From NCBI GenBank assembly GCA_965243095.1, contig OZ251530.1, positions 310,001 through 374,000 of the forward strand: 64,000 nucleotides of DNA, given 5' to 3'. The notes under the pieces are model-generated. The model ran no database searches. It had not been told where the DNA came from and saw only the letters and a list, made by a program, of their open reading frames with translations. How positions within the stretch are numbered: position 1 is the first letter of the stretch; every line of letters begins with the position of its first letter. The DNA comes from VXYL01 sp965243095. Lineage in GTDB: Bacteria > Pseudomonadota > Gammaproteobacteria > Pseudomonadales > Azotimanducaceae. Shown here one piece after another: positions 25,102 through 34,546 of this stretch. Both the position numbers and the translations under genes were made by a program.

Positions 25102-27588
25102 TCACCAGCGGTACTCCACGCGCACGTCGTAGTTGCGCGGCAGCTCCGGCAGCACGATGACGCCGCCGAACAGGTTGGGGAAGTTGGCGCGGAAGTAGCG
25201 CTCGTCCGTCAAGTTCTTTGCCACCGCCGCGAGGCGCCAGTTGCCGCGTTCCAGAGACAGGCTCGCGTCCACCAGCGTGTAGGCCGGCAGGCGCACGGAC
25301 TTGGCGAAGCCGGAGGTGGTGGCGTCCACGTCCGAGACGCTCAGGCCGGCCGCCAAGCCGTTGCCCAAGTACACCGTGCCGGTACACGAAAGGATGCGCT
25401 CCGGCACGCCGGCGCGGATCGCCCCGGCCTTGCCCGGGCGCAGGATCTGGGCGCCCAGGGTGCCGCCGTAGAAGGTCTCCGGCGGGATGTTGGGGATGTC
25501 GTCCGCGCCCACGAACGAGAAGCGGCCGCCGGCGGCGAGGGTGTTGAGGTTCACCACCTCGATGTCGGTGTACGCCAACGTCAGCAGCAGCCGCTCGCGC
25601 GCCGCCCAGCGCAGTTCGAACTCCGTGCCCGTGGTGCGGCTTGCCTGGTTGGTGGTGGTCATCTGCACGGCGCTGTCGGTCCGCTCCTGCTCATAGCGCG
25701 CCACGGCGAAATAGAGCGCTTCGTTCAACAAGCTCGCCTTCACGCCGAATTCGCGCAGCTTGGAGGTGTCGAAGGCGCCGTCGCTCGCCAAACTGTCGGT
25801 GCTGAGCTCGGCGCCTTGGCCGGCCACCACCGTGGCTTGGCGCGAGAAGGTGGCGTAGGGGAAGAAGCCGCCGATGCGGTAGCTCAAACTGGCCGTCCAA
25901 GACACGCCGCGCAGCCGGTCTTCGGCGTGCGTCACCACGCAGGATCCGTCCGGGCAGAAGTGCGCGCCGCTCGGCAGCAGCAGCTTCTCCACCGGCTGGC
26001 GGCTCTCGGCGTCAATGCTGTCGAAGCGCACGCCCAGAAGCGCGTTGAAGCGCCCCCAGTCGACGTCCGCCAGCGCCGCCACGCCCAGGTCCAGATAGTC
26101 GCCGACGTAGTATTCGGTGTAATCGTCGTCGATTTGCGTGGCCAGCAGGCGCGTGTCGAGCGGGCCGGGCGGCTGGGTGAGATCCCGGCGGTCGAAGTGT
26201 TCGTTGGTGTAGTCGTCGCCGTGTCGGAAGTCCGTCAGCCGCACCGATGGCGAAAGCTGCAAGTCCACGTCGGCTTGGCCAAGCCGCAGCGACCGCGCAG
26301 CCACCAGCTTGTTCTCGAACACCCAGCTGTCGTGGAACTGCGAGAAGCCGATGGCCACTTCGTTCGTGTGGTCGTAGCTCTCGAAGAAGCTCTGATTGCG
26401 CCACGTCCACTCGCCGGTTTCCAGAATGGCGTCGAAATAGAGCGTGGTCACTTGATTGTCGATGCCGTCGTCCGGCGCCACGTTCACCTGGTCGCCGCGC
26501 AGCGTGGCGATGCCCGGATCCACCAGCTTCAGCAGCTCCGGGTGGCAGCCGAACACCGGCGTCGCGCCGATCGTGCAGAGCGGCGCCCCGCTCGCGTCCA
26601 AAACGGCGTTCGTTCCCGGCGTCAGGCCGGCGGCGAACGGGTTGAGGTCCGTGAAGCCATCGCCGTCCACATCGAACTCGCGGTGTGAAATGCGCCCGTC
26701 GCCGTCGGCGTCGAGCGGCAGCGGCCGCCCGGTCACATACCGGCCGCGGTCCACCAGCGCTTGCGTGAGACGGTTCCAGCCGCCCACCTGATTGCCCGCG
26801 TAGTCGTGGTGCATGCCGCCGAACTGCAATCGCAGATTCGCGCCCATGTCCATGTCGAAGGAGGCTTGCAGCAGCGATTGCCTGGTTGCCGTGTACTCGT
26901 AGTAGCTGCCCGAATCTTCGCCTTCGCCGTACAGCCAATAGCCGAAGTCCTCGTCGCCAACGCGCCCGCGCCCGCCCACTTCCACGCTGGCGACACGGCG
27001 TCCCCAACTGCCGAGGTCCAGCGCCACCGCGCCGGTGGTCTCGTCGATGAACTCGCCGGTCGCCTCGATGCGGGCGGATTTGGGGTTGAAGTTCAAGTAG
27101 CCGCCGATCTTGGCCGGCCCGTGGATCGGCGATGCCGGCCCGCGCACAACATCCACGCGCTCCGACGCGCCGATGGGCGTGGGGTAGTTGCCGGCGTTGT
27201 CCAGCCGCCGGATGCCGCGGAAATACACCTCGCCGCTGGTGCCGCGGATGTCGAGCGATCCGGCAACGCCGAAGAACGATTGGGTGAAGGAACCGGGAAT
27301 CAAGGCGATGAGGCCGTCGATGTCGCGGATGTGGAAGCGCGTCATCAGCTCGTCGCTCACCGTGGACGCCGAGCGCGGCGTCTCGGTGAGCGGCTTCTCG
27401 AAGCCGGTGAGGGACGGCACGTTCTCGCCGGGCAGGCTGTCCAAGTGCCCGGTAACCACCAGCACTTCCACGCCTTCCGCTTCGTCGCCGGCGGCTTCGT
27501 CCGCCGCGGCAGACAGCACAACGGTGCCGCACAGCAGTGCGGCGCAAATGCCGGCGCCGGCCGGCACGGCGGGATCGCGATACCTCAA
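25102..27588 (-). CDS. TonB-dependent outer-membrane receptor
   Basis: 828 aa from a TTG at 27588 that overlaps the dioxygenase stop (TTGA); longer open frame upstream is antisense-like noise over the dioxygenase. The signal peptide (AGAGICAALLCGTVVLSAAADEA) is followed by a plug domain: LPGENVPSLTGFEKPLTETPRSASTVSDEL, SLDIRGTSGEVYFRGIRRLDNAG, RVDVVRGPASPIHGPAKIGGYLNF. A 22-stranded barrel ends in the aromatic RVEYRW. It imports a ligand using TonB energy. An EF-hand-like stretch sits at about residues 292-312 (DADGDGRISHREF, DVDGDG). The ligand is unknown; coupling to a TauD-type enzyme suggests transport of that enzyme's substrate. Confidence 0.92.
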   Translation of the reverse strand: MRYRDPAVPAGAGICAALLCGTVVLSAAADEAAGDEAEGVEVLVVTGHLDSLPGENVPSLTGFEKPLTETPRSASTVSDELMTRFHIRDIDGLIALIPGSFTQSFFGVAGSLDIRGTSGEVYFRGIRRLDNAGNYPTPIGASERVDVVRGPASPIHGPAKIGGYLNFNPKSARIEATGEFIDETTGAVALDLGSWGRRVASVEVGGRGRVGDEDFGYWLYGEGEDSGSYYEYTATRQSLLQASFDMDMGANLRLQFGGMHHDYAGNQVGGWNRLTQALVDRGRYVTGRPLPLDADGDGRISHREFDVDGDGFTDLNPFAAGLTPGTNAVLDASGAPLCTIGATPVFGCHPELLKLVDPGIATLRGDQVNVAPDDGIDNQVTTLYFDAILETGEWTWRNQSFFESYDHTNEVAIGFSQFHDSWVFENKLVAARSLRLGQADVDLQLSPSVRLTDFRHGDDYTNEHFDRRDLTQPPGPLDTRLLATQIDDDYTEYYVGDYLDLGVAALADVDWGRFNALLGVRFDSIDAESRQPVEKLLLPSGAHFCPDGSCVVTHAEDRLRGVSWTASLSYRIGGFFPYATFSRQATVVAGQGAELSTDSLASDGAFDTSKLREFGVKASLLNEALYFAVARYEQERTDSAVQMTTTNQASRTTGTEFELRWAARERLLLTLAYTDIEVVNLNTLAAGGRFSFVGADDIPNIPPETFYGGTLGAQILRPGKAGAIRAGVPERILSCTGTVYLGNGLAAGLSVSDVDATTSGFAKSVRLPAYTLVDASLSLERGNWRLAAVAKNLTDERYFRANFPNLFGGVIVLPELPRNYDVRVEYRW

Positions 27589-28742
27589 GCGGCGGCGCTG
27601 TTCGCCTCTTCCTCGGCTGGCGCGTAGTACGGCGTTCGGCGCGTTTCGTCGAAATCGAGAATCGTCAGCCGCTCCATCGTCCGGCGATGCGGCCAAAAGT
27701 CCGCGCTGGCTGTGTGCAGCACGGCGCGGTTGTCCCACAGCGCGATGGTTCCCGGCGCCCAACGCAGCCGGCAGGTGTACTCCGGCCGGCCTTCCTGCAG
27801 CTTCATCCGCCAAAGCAGCTGACGTTGTTCCTCTTCGGTCAGACCGTGCTCGTCCACGAACCCGCGCACGAACCCCTGCTGCACATACAGCGTTGTGCGC
27901 TGCGTCTCCGGGTGTGTGCGCGCCACCGGGTGGATGGCCGACGGCGTCTTGCCGTCCATCTTGTGGCCCTCGTATCCCATATGCACCGCGCGCAGATTGG
28001 CCACGCGCTGTTTGATTTCCAGCGGCAGCCCTTCCCACATGCCGTAGCAGTCGCAAAAGCAGGTGTCGCCGCCGATCGAGGGCGCTTCCCGGCACATCAA
28101 CATCGACGCCATCGGCGGCCGCGCCTGCCAAGTGGCGTCCGCGTGCCAGCCGGACGCCGCGCTCGGTGTCGCCTCGTCCGACGGCAGAAGGAGCATGTCC
28201 GGGATGCCCTTCGCCTGCACTTGGTGGCCGAGAACCGCCGGCGAGTTCGGCCGGTGCTCGCGCTCCCCGTACCGCGCCCCCACTTCGCCAAAGTGCCGTG
28301 CGAACCGCACCATCTGCTGCCGCGAGAGATGCCCTTGCCCGCGAAACGCCAACACCCGCCGCCGCAGCCACAACTCGCGCAGAAACACGACGAGTTCGGC
28401 GTCGGGATCCGGCTCGCCATCACCGTCGTCAAGGCCCAGATGCTCGGCAAGATCCAGCCCGTGAACCACCGTGCCAATGCTCGGTTGCAACGGCTCCAGC
28501 TTGAGATCGACGCCGGCCACCGTCGCCGGCTGGTAGTACACGGTGCCGAAGCTCTCGGCGACGAGGGCGTCCTCCGCCCGCAGCGCCTGCGCCATCTCCC
28601 GCCGATTGCCAACCGACGACCGCGCCGCCGCCACCGCCCCAAGCGGCGTCGCCCGCGACGGCGGCTTGTTCTCCACCGCCCGCTTCGCCTGGCGAACATA
28701 GGCGTCCGTGTTCTTGAGCTCCGCGTAAAGCGCTTCCGACAT
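27585..28742 (-). CDS. TauD/TfdA-family Fe(II)/2-oxoglutarate dioxygenase
   Basis: 385 aa from ATG 28742 (MSEALYAELKN), chosen because GAGGAG lies just upstream. The 2-His-1-Asp facial triad is His200 and Asp202 in GWHADATWQ and His343 in VLHTASADFW, with 2-oxoglutarate-binding Arg shortly after (PHRRTMER). TauD-type features include TLYVQQGFVRG and GTIALWDNRAVLH. These cytoplasmic enzymes hydroxylate sulfonates, phenoxyacids, carnitine-like or other carboxylates. About 100 extra N-terminal residues relative to E. coli TauD. Its stop overlaps the start of the TonB receptor, so uptake and oxidation of one compound are probably co-expressed. Confidence 0.9.
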   Translation of the reverse strand: MSEALYAELKNTDAYVRQAKRAVENKPPSRATPLGAVAAARSSVGNRREMAQALRAEDALVAESFGTVYYQPATVAGVDLKLEPLQPSIGTVVHGLDLAEHLGLDDGDGEPDPDAELVVFLRELWLRRRVLAFRGQGHLSRQQMVRFARHFGEVGARYGEREHRPNSPAVLGHQVQAKGIPDMLLLPSDEATPSAASGWHADATWQARPPMASMLMCREAPSIGGDTCFCDCYGMWEGLPLEIKQRVANLRAVHMGYEGHKMDGKTPSAIHPVARTHPETQRTTLYVQQGFVRGFVDEHGLTEEEQRQLLWRMKLQEGRPEYTCRLRWAPGTIALWDNRAVLHTASADFWPHRRTMERLTILDFDETRRTPYYAPAEEEANSAAA

Positions 28743-28890
28743 TCGTCTCCTCCTCAGCAAACGCAACCCTGCCGAGAGTACCACGCCGGTCCGCAGGCGG
28801 TGCGACCTTGAGCCGCAGTCGCGCCGGTTCCAAGCCCTCCCGACAGGGATCGGGTGCTATGCTACCGCACAACCCGACGTAAGAGCCCAC

Positions 28891-30018
28891 ATGGCGTCCA
28901 CCGTCGCACAGCAACGCCAACCGGCCGCGCCGGTCGAAGAACCAGCGGCCGTCCCCGCCGCCCCTTCGCCATCGCCGTTCGCCCCCGGCCCCCGTCTCGC
29001 CTGGTATCGAAGCCCCATCGATAGCGACGTGTTGGCGGAACTGATGCGCCGCAACAACGTCCGCGCTTGGACGCAGACGCTCTGCCATCTGGGGCTCTTC
29101 TTCGCCACCGGCGCCGCCGCCTACTTCGTGTTCGCCAACATCGACGGCGGCAATTGGCCGTGGATGGTGCCGCTTTTGGTGGCGGCGCTGTTCGTCCACG
29201 GCACCATCGGGCCGTTCATGGGCCTCATCGCGGTCCACGAGCTGCAGCACCACACGGTGTTCACCTCGCGGGCGCTCAACGAGGTTTTCGAGAAGGTGTA
29301 CGCCTTCATCAGCTGGTCGGACTACATCTGGTACCAGAAAAGCCACGCCATCCACCACCAGGCCACCTGCCACGCCCACTACGACGGCGAGGTGCTGCTG
29401 CCCATCCGCTTCAGCCTGCGCCGCTGGCGGGTTTGGCTGGGGCTGGTGGCGTGGAATCCGCAAGCCACCTGGCAGCGCCTTGCGACGGTGTGGCGGCATG
29501 CGCACGGAGACGTGCGCGGCGCTTGGTACCGGCACGTGCTGCCGGAATCCGACGCACGGTTGCGCCGCCGCCATCGCGCTTGGGCGCGGGGGTTGCTCAT
29601 CGGCCACGGCGCCTTGGCGCTGGCGTTCGCGGCCAGCGGCCACTGGTTTCTGATCGTCGTGTACACCTTCGGCACGTTCTACTGCGGCTGGCTGGGGTTC
29701 CTGTGCGGGCTGCCGCAGCACTACGGCCTGAACGCCAACGTGCCGGACTTCCGCATGAACACGCGCACGTTCACCTGCTCTTGGCTGCCGGCGTTCTACT
29801 ACTGGAACATGCAGTACCACTTGGAGCACCACATGTACCCGGCGGTGCCGTTCTACAACCTGCCGAAGCTGCGCAAGGCCATCGCCCACGACCTGCCGCC
29901 GGCGCCGCACGGCCTGTGCGCCACCTGGCGCGAAATGCTGGCGCTGAAGCGAAAGTTCCTCGCGGACCCGAACTTCCGCCACGTTCCGCCGGTGCCGAAT
30001 CCCGTCGCGATCGAATAG
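28891..30018 (+). CDS. Membrane fatty-acid desaturase family protein
   Basis: 375 aa. Three histidine boxes hold a di-iron centre: HELQHH at 116-121, HAIHH at 152-156 and HLEHH at 310-314. Hydrophobic segments at ~66-82, 92-115 and 215-260 indicate an integral inner-membrane enzyme. A Pro/Ala-rich N-terminal tail of ~35 residues precedes the domain. The family includes acyl-lipid desaturases and alkane/carotenoid-type hydroxylases; the substrate is not clear. Single gene with its own promoter region shared divergently with the dioxygenase, and 13 bases before the ABC exporter gene. Confidence 0.9.
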   Translation: MASTVAQQRQPAAPVEEPAAVPAAPSPSPFAPGPRLAWYRSPIDSDVLAELMRRNNVRAWTQTLCHLGLFFATGAAAYFVFANIDGGNWPWMVPLLVAALFVHGTIGPFMGLIAVHELQHHTVFTSRALNEVFEKVYAFISWSDYIWYQKSHAIHHQATCHAHYDGEVLLPIRFSLRRWRVWLGLVAWNPQATWQRLATVWRHAHGDVRGAWYRHVLPESDARLRRRHRAWARGLLIGHGALALAFAASGHWFLIVVYTFGTFYCGWLGFLCGLPQHYGLNANVPDFRMNTRTFTCSWLPAFYYWNMQYHLEHHMYPAVPFYNLPKLRKAIAHDLPPAPHGLCATWREMLALKRKFLADPNFRHVPPVPNPVAIE

Positions 30019-30031
30019 CCGCCACGCCCCC

Positions 30032-31785
30032 GTGCGCGACTTCTTTCGCGTCGTGTGGCCGTTCGTGCGTCCGTACGGATGGATCGTTCTGGCCGCCTAC
30101 TTGGCCAGCGCTCTAGCGGCGTTGCTCTTTCTGGCGTTCGGCTTGTGGATTGCGGGCAACTTGGACGCGGTGCTTGCCGACGGCGCCTTGGCGGCGAACA
30201 TGGACGGCTACTTCCGCGTCGCGGTGGCGGCCATCGCGCTGTACGCCGTACTGAGCTTTCTGCACACCTACGCGATGACGTGGGTGGGCACGCACACCGC
30301 ACGCAAGATCCGCACGCGCCTTTACGACACCATCCTGCGCCGCGGCGGCCGGGCGCTGGACGAGGACGCCAGCGGTGCGCTGCAAACCCGCGTGATCGCC
30401 GACACCGCCACGCTGGGCAACTTTCTCGGCGGCGAAATGCCCGGCTTGTTCCTGGCCTTGCTGAATCTCGTGTTCGGCATCGGCGGCTTGGTGTACGTGC
30501 GCTCCACCACCGCCGTTGCGGGGGACGACGGCGGTGGCTTCGGCCTAGCCGGTTTTCTGCTGCTGTTGCCGGCGTTCTGGGTGCTGCGCAGCCTGCGGCG
30601 GCTCGGCGCGCGTACGCAAACCGCCGAGGCGCGAGCGGGCCGTCGCGCCGGCGAGGCGTTCCGCAATTGGCCGGTGGTGCATGCCTTCAACCAGCTCGGG
30701 CGCGAAAGCCGGCTGTCGGCAGCGCGGTGGACGGCGTGGCGCGGCACTTCCTGGCGTCCATGCGGCTGCGCCTCGGCTTCAACAACGCCATCCTGGCGCT
30801 CGTGTTCGTGGCGTTGGCGGCGATGGTGCTGTACGGCACGTCGAAGATCGACCCGCAAGCGGCGGTGGGCAGCATCAAGCGCGGCAGCAACGTGGCGATG
30901 CTGCTGTTCGGCCTGCGCGCCGGCATGGCCGGCTTCAGCTTGTTGAGCTTGGTTACCGCGGCCAGCAACATCGTCGGGCGCACGGCGCGCATCGTCGAGT
31001 TGCTGCGGGCGGCGGACGAACCGCGGGTTGACGACGGCAGAGCGAACATCGCCAGCCCGGTGCGGATCGCGTTCGAGAATGTGAGCTACCGTTATCCCAC
31101 CCGCGACGAGGACGCGCTGGCGAACGTGAGCTTCGCCATCGAGCCGGGCAGCCGCGTGGCCATCGTCGGGCCCTCCGGCGCCGGCAAGTCGACGCTGTTC
31201 GCGCTGCTCTTGCGCTTGGTCGCGCCCAATGCCGGCCGCATCCTCGGCAACGGCGCGCCGGCGACGGACTACGGGCTGCAAACTTGGCGCTCGCTGTTCG
31301 GCTTCGTGCCGCAGGCGGGGCATCTGGTGTCCGGCAGCGTGGCCTACAACATCGCCTACGGCAACGAGAACGCGACGATGGCGGCCATCCAAGCCGCCGC
31401 CCAAGCCGCTTCCATACACGACTTCGTCACCACCCTGCCGCGCGGCTACGACACGGACCTCGGCGAGGTTGGCGGCCAGCTCTCCGGCGGCCAACGCCAA
31501 CGCATCAACCTCGCCCGCGCTATCCTGAACCGCCCGCCCATCTACCTGCTGGACGAAGCCACCAGCGCCTTGGACCCGGAAAGCGAGCAGGCCGTGCAAG
31601 CGGCCATCGACGAGCTGGCCAAAAGCGCCACCGTGATTGTGATCGCCCACCGCTTGCACACGGTGCGGGGCGCGGATCAGATCCTGGTAATGGACCGCGG
31701 CCGCCTGGTGGACGTGGGCGACCACGACGCCTTGGCGGCCCGCGAGCCGCTCTACCAAGCGCTGATGCGCTCGTACCGGCAGTGA
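30032..31785 (+). pseudogene. ABC exporter (fused permease-ATPase) with a frameshift
   Basis: A half-size ABC transporter of ~584 codons read across two frames. From GTG 30032 the permease domain is good (FFRVVWPFVRPYGWIVLAAYLAS ... YDTILRRGGRALDEDASGALQTRVIADTATLGNFLG). At about 30705-30735 homology moves to another frame, continuing VDGVARHFLASMRLRLGFNNAILALV and then a full ATPase: Walker A GPSGAGKST, signature LSGGQRQR, Walker B IYLLDEATS, H-loop AHRLHT. After the shift the first frame is only Trp/Cys/Arg-rich noise up to 30946. One missing base explains it. An internal ATG at 30760 could express the second part. Either a sequencing indel or a recent pseudogene. Related exporters move lipids, drugs or peptides. 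Confidence 0.8.
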
Positions 31786-31827
31786 GCCAACGGCGCCGTG
31801 CCCAGCGTGGCGGCGCCGCCGTTTGCG

Positions 31828-32109
31828 CTAGCCGATCACTTCGAACTGCTTGATCTCCGGCCGCCCGGCCATCATGCCGGCGAACTTCGCGCCGGCGGCC
31901 TTGAAGTGGGCGCTGGCGCCGTGCGCTTTGAGCGCCTCCTCATCGTCGTAGAGTTCCATCACCGCATAGCCTTCGTCGTCTTTGACCAAGGTGTAGAGGT
32001 GATTGCCGGGTTCGTTGGCGCGCACTTCGGCGGCGAGCTCCAACATCGCGGCCTCGAATTCGGCCTCCTTGCCGGTGGCCACGTTCAGACGGGCGAGCAA
32101 AGCGATCAT
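31828..32109 (-). CDS. Antibiotic-biosynthesis-monooxygenase (ABM) domain protein
   Basis: 93 aa, the whole length of one ABM ferredoxin-like fold: MIALLARLNVATGKEAEFEAAMLELAAEVRANEPG, then LYTLVKDDEGYAVMELYDDEEALKAHGASAHFK. This family contains YgiN/ActVA-type small quinol or cofactor-free monooxygenases and some stress proteins, usually dimeric and cytoplasmic. GGAGAACCCC precedes the ATG. It is convergent with the ABC exporter and divergent from the OLD-like ATPase gene. Its substrate cannot be inferred from context. Confidence 0.85.
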   Translation of the reverse strand: MIALLARLNVATGKEAEFEAAMLELAAEVRANEPGNHLYTLVKDDEGYAVMELYDDEEALKAHGASAHFKAAGAKFAGMMAGRPEIKQFEVIG

Positions 32110-32218
32110 GGGGTTCTCCTAAGCGGTGGTGTGGAGGAGTGGCGCGACAGCATAGCGCGATCACCAAGCCGGCGGTGTTACGATTCTTTGGAACGGAAGG
32201 CCACGCGGAGAGCAAGGC

Positions 32219-33889
32219 GTGATCCACAGCGTTCGCATTCGCGGCTTCAAGCGTTTCGGCCAAGTGGAGTTTCGCCTGCCCGGCCACTTGGTGTTGGCGG
32301 GCCCCAACAACACCGGCAAGACGACGATTTTGCAGGCGATCGCGTCTTGGTCGTTGGCCTTGCAGCACTGGCGGGAACTCGGCGACTTCAACCGCCGGCA
32401 CGGTTACACGCGGGCACCCATTGCCCGGCAGGCGTTTGTTGCCGTCCCGCTGCGGAGTTTCGATCTGTTGTGGCGGGAGCGCGGGTGCGAAGGCCAGGTG
32501 GAAATCGAAATCCGGCACAGCGCCGGTTGGTCGGTGGCTATGGAGTTCATCGCCGACACCACGGAGCAGATCTACGTTCGCCCTAAAGCGGACGCGCCGG
32601 TGGAAGTGCTGCGGGAACTGGAATTACAGGCGGTTTACGTTCCTTCCATGACCGGCTTGGAGACGAGCGAGCGGCTGCTTCAGCCGGTGGCGGTGGAGCA
32701 GATTCTCGGCCTCGGCCGGCCCGGCGAGGTGTTGCGCAACCTATTGGTCGCAGCGAGTTACGACGAATCCGCTTGGACCGCATTGCAGAACTCCATCACC
32801 AAGCTGTTCGGCTATGAGCTGTTGTTCCCGGACGCCGCCGGCCCATTCATCCGAGCGGAATACAAAATGGCGGCGGACGGCCCCTTGCTGGACATCGCCA
32901 GCGCCGGCAGTGGCTTTCAGCAAGTGCTGATGCTGCTGGCCTTTCTGCACAGGCGGCCGGGCGCGGTGTTGCTGCTGGACCAGCCGGACGCCCATCTGCA
33001 CCTCATCTTGCAGGACGCCATCTACCACGAACTGCGTTCCGTGGCGTCCCGGCATCGTTCGCAACTCATCGTTGCCACCCACTCCGAAGTGCTCATCAAC
33101 GCCGTCGAACCCCGCGAACTGTGCGTGATGCTGCACGAACCCAGGATGGTGGCGGACAGCGCCGAGCGCAGCCAGCTCATTTCCTCCCTGCGGGTGCTGA
33201 GCAATGCGGACATCATGCAGGCGCTAAGTGTTCGCGGTGTTCTCTATGTGGAGGACTTCACGGACATCAGCATCCTGCGCGCTTGGGCCCAGGTTCTGGA
33301 ACATCCGGCGGCGGGGTTGCTCAACACGGAGTTGATGTGGAAGCCGTTGGTGTTTCAGGCCCAAGAGGACCGCCGAGGCACCAAGGCGGGAGGACGCGGC
33401 GTGTTGGCGCGGGATCATTTCGAGGCTTTGCAGTTGGTGCGCGAGGGGCTGCCCAGGCTGGAGTTGCGCGATGGCGATGCCCAGCCGCCGGCGCCCGACA
33501 CGGCGATTACCGGCGTTGGTCTGCAGCGCCTTCGCTGGCGTCGCTATGAAATCGAAAGCTACTTGGTGCATCCGGACGCGCTGGCGCGCTTCGTCGAGTT
33601 GGAGGTTGGCGTGGACAACGCCCGCGCGCATTTGGATGACATGCGCGCCTATTGGCGGGCCGAGTTCCCGCCGGCTTTGGTGCAAGATCCGCTTTCCGAT
33701 CATACATTCTTGAATGGAGCCAAGGCGCGTACTGAAATTCTCTCGCCGCTGCTGCAGGCGGCGGGCCTGCACGGTCTGCTCTACACCCGCTACCACGAAA
33801 TCGCCGCGCTGATGCGGCCCGAAGAAATCCACCCCGAAGTCGTGGAAAAGCTGGACGCTATCTGCCGCGCCTTTGGAGTGACGCCCTGA
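32219..33889 (+). CDS. AAA ATPase with TOPRIM-like region (OLD-like)
   Basis: 556 aa, GTG start. An SMC/RecF/ABC-type ATPase: IRGFKRFGQVEFRLPG and Walker A GPNNTGKTT at ~28-36, a degenerate signature around SAGSGFQQVLMLL, Walker B AVLLLDQPDAHLH and switch His in LIVATHSEVL. After it, RGVLYVEDFTDISILRAW fits the first TOPRIM strand (E...D), and RWRRYEIESYLV resembles the segment found in OLD-family nucleases. OLD proteins are nucleases often found in defence; here no UvrD-like or other partner is adjacent. A DNA-repair or anti-phage role is inference. Confidence 0.75.
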   Translation: MIHSVRIRGFKRFGQVEFRLPGHLVLAGPNNTGKTTILQAIASWSLALQHWRELGDFNRRHGYTRAPIARQAFVAVPLRSFDLLWRERGCEGQVEIEIRHSAGWSVAMEFIADTTEQIYVRPKADAPVEVLRELELQAVYVPSMTGLETSERLLQPVAVEQILGLGRPGEVLRNLLVAASYDESAWTALQNSITKLFGYELLFPDAAGPFIRAEYKMAADGPLLDIASAGSGFQQVLMLLAFLHRRPGAVLLLDQPDAHLHLILQDAIYHELRSVASRHRSQLIVATHSEVLINAVEPRELCVMLHEPRMVADSAERSQLISSLRVLSNADIMQALSVRGVLYVEDFTDISILRAWAQVLEHPAAGLLNTELMWKPLVFQAQEDRRGTKAGGRGVLARDHFEALQLVREGLPRLELRDGDAQPPAPDTAITGVGLQRLRWRRYEIESYLVHPDALARFVELEVGVDNARAHLDDMRAYWRAEFPPALVQDPLSDHTFLNGAKARTEILSPLLQAAGLHGLLYTRYHEIAALMRPEEIHPEVVEKLDAICRAFGVTP

Positions 33890-33940
33890 ACGTCGGCGAT
33901 GGGCGGCAGCGCGGCGTGTTTGCGGCAGCGTAGCGTCGGC

Positions 33941-34537
33941 ATGCACCGAACCAAGCTGTTGCGTCTGCTCGCCGGCTATGCCGCTCGGCACCCGCACGAA
34001 GACGTCGCGCCGTTTCGGCGGTTCGTGGAGCGGCAACCGCGCTGCTTTGAGCGTGACTGCTTCGACGATGGGCACGTCACCGCTTCGGCGGTGGTGCTGG
34101 ATGGCATCGGCTCGCACATGCTGATGACGCACCACGCCAAGCTGGGGTGCTGGCTGCAGCTCGGCGGGCATGCGGACGGGGATGCGGATGCGTTGCGCGT
34201 GGCGTGTCGGGAGGCGCGGGAGGAGTCCGGCCTGGCGGTGGTTCCCGTGTGCGCGGCGCCGGTGGATATCGACATTCATCGGGTTCCGGCACATGCGTCC
34301 GAACCCGCGCACCTGCACTACGACGTGCGCTTCGCGCTGCGCGTGGCAGATGGCAGCGCGCGGTTCACGTTGAGCGACGAATCTTTGGCGTTGCGGTGGG
34401 TGGGCTTGGCCGACGTGGCGAGCGTGACCACCGAGGAATCCATCCTGCGGTTGGCGGCGAAGGCGCGGGCGTTGGTGGAGCGGCAACCAACATCGGCGCG
34501 GCGGGAAAAGGCGGCTTGCAAGGGCCGCGCTCGGTAG
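33941..34537 (+). CDS. NUDIX hydrolase
   Basis: 198 aa from ATG 33941 (MHRTKLLRLLAGYA); a start 14 codons upstream is possible. NUDIX box GGHADGDADALRVACREAREESGL has the REAREESG core that binds metal and the diphosphate, with Ala/Asp at the position where the first Glu of the consensus GX5E is expected. Members hydrolyse nucleoside diphosphate derivatives or CoA; the exact substrate is open. Follows the OLD-like ATPase by 51 bases and precedes an acyl-CoA synthetase by 9 bases, so it may be transcribed with either. Confidence 0.85.
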   Translation: MHRTKLLRLLAGYAARHPHEDVAPFRRFVERQPRCFERDCFDDGHVTASAVVLDGIGSHMLMTHHAKLGCWLQLGGHADGDADALRVACREAREESGLAVVPVCAAPVDIDIHRVPAHASEPAHLHYDVRFALRVADGSARFTLSDESLALRWVGLADVASVTTEESILRLAAKARALVERQPTSARREKAACKGRAR

Positions 34538-34546
34538 AATGGGCGC

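Noticed and set aside
28743..28890. Extension of the TonB receptor or dioxygenase frame further upstream
   Set aside because: Residues there lack domain character; GAGGAG before ATG 28742 and the TTGA overlap at 27588 set better starts.
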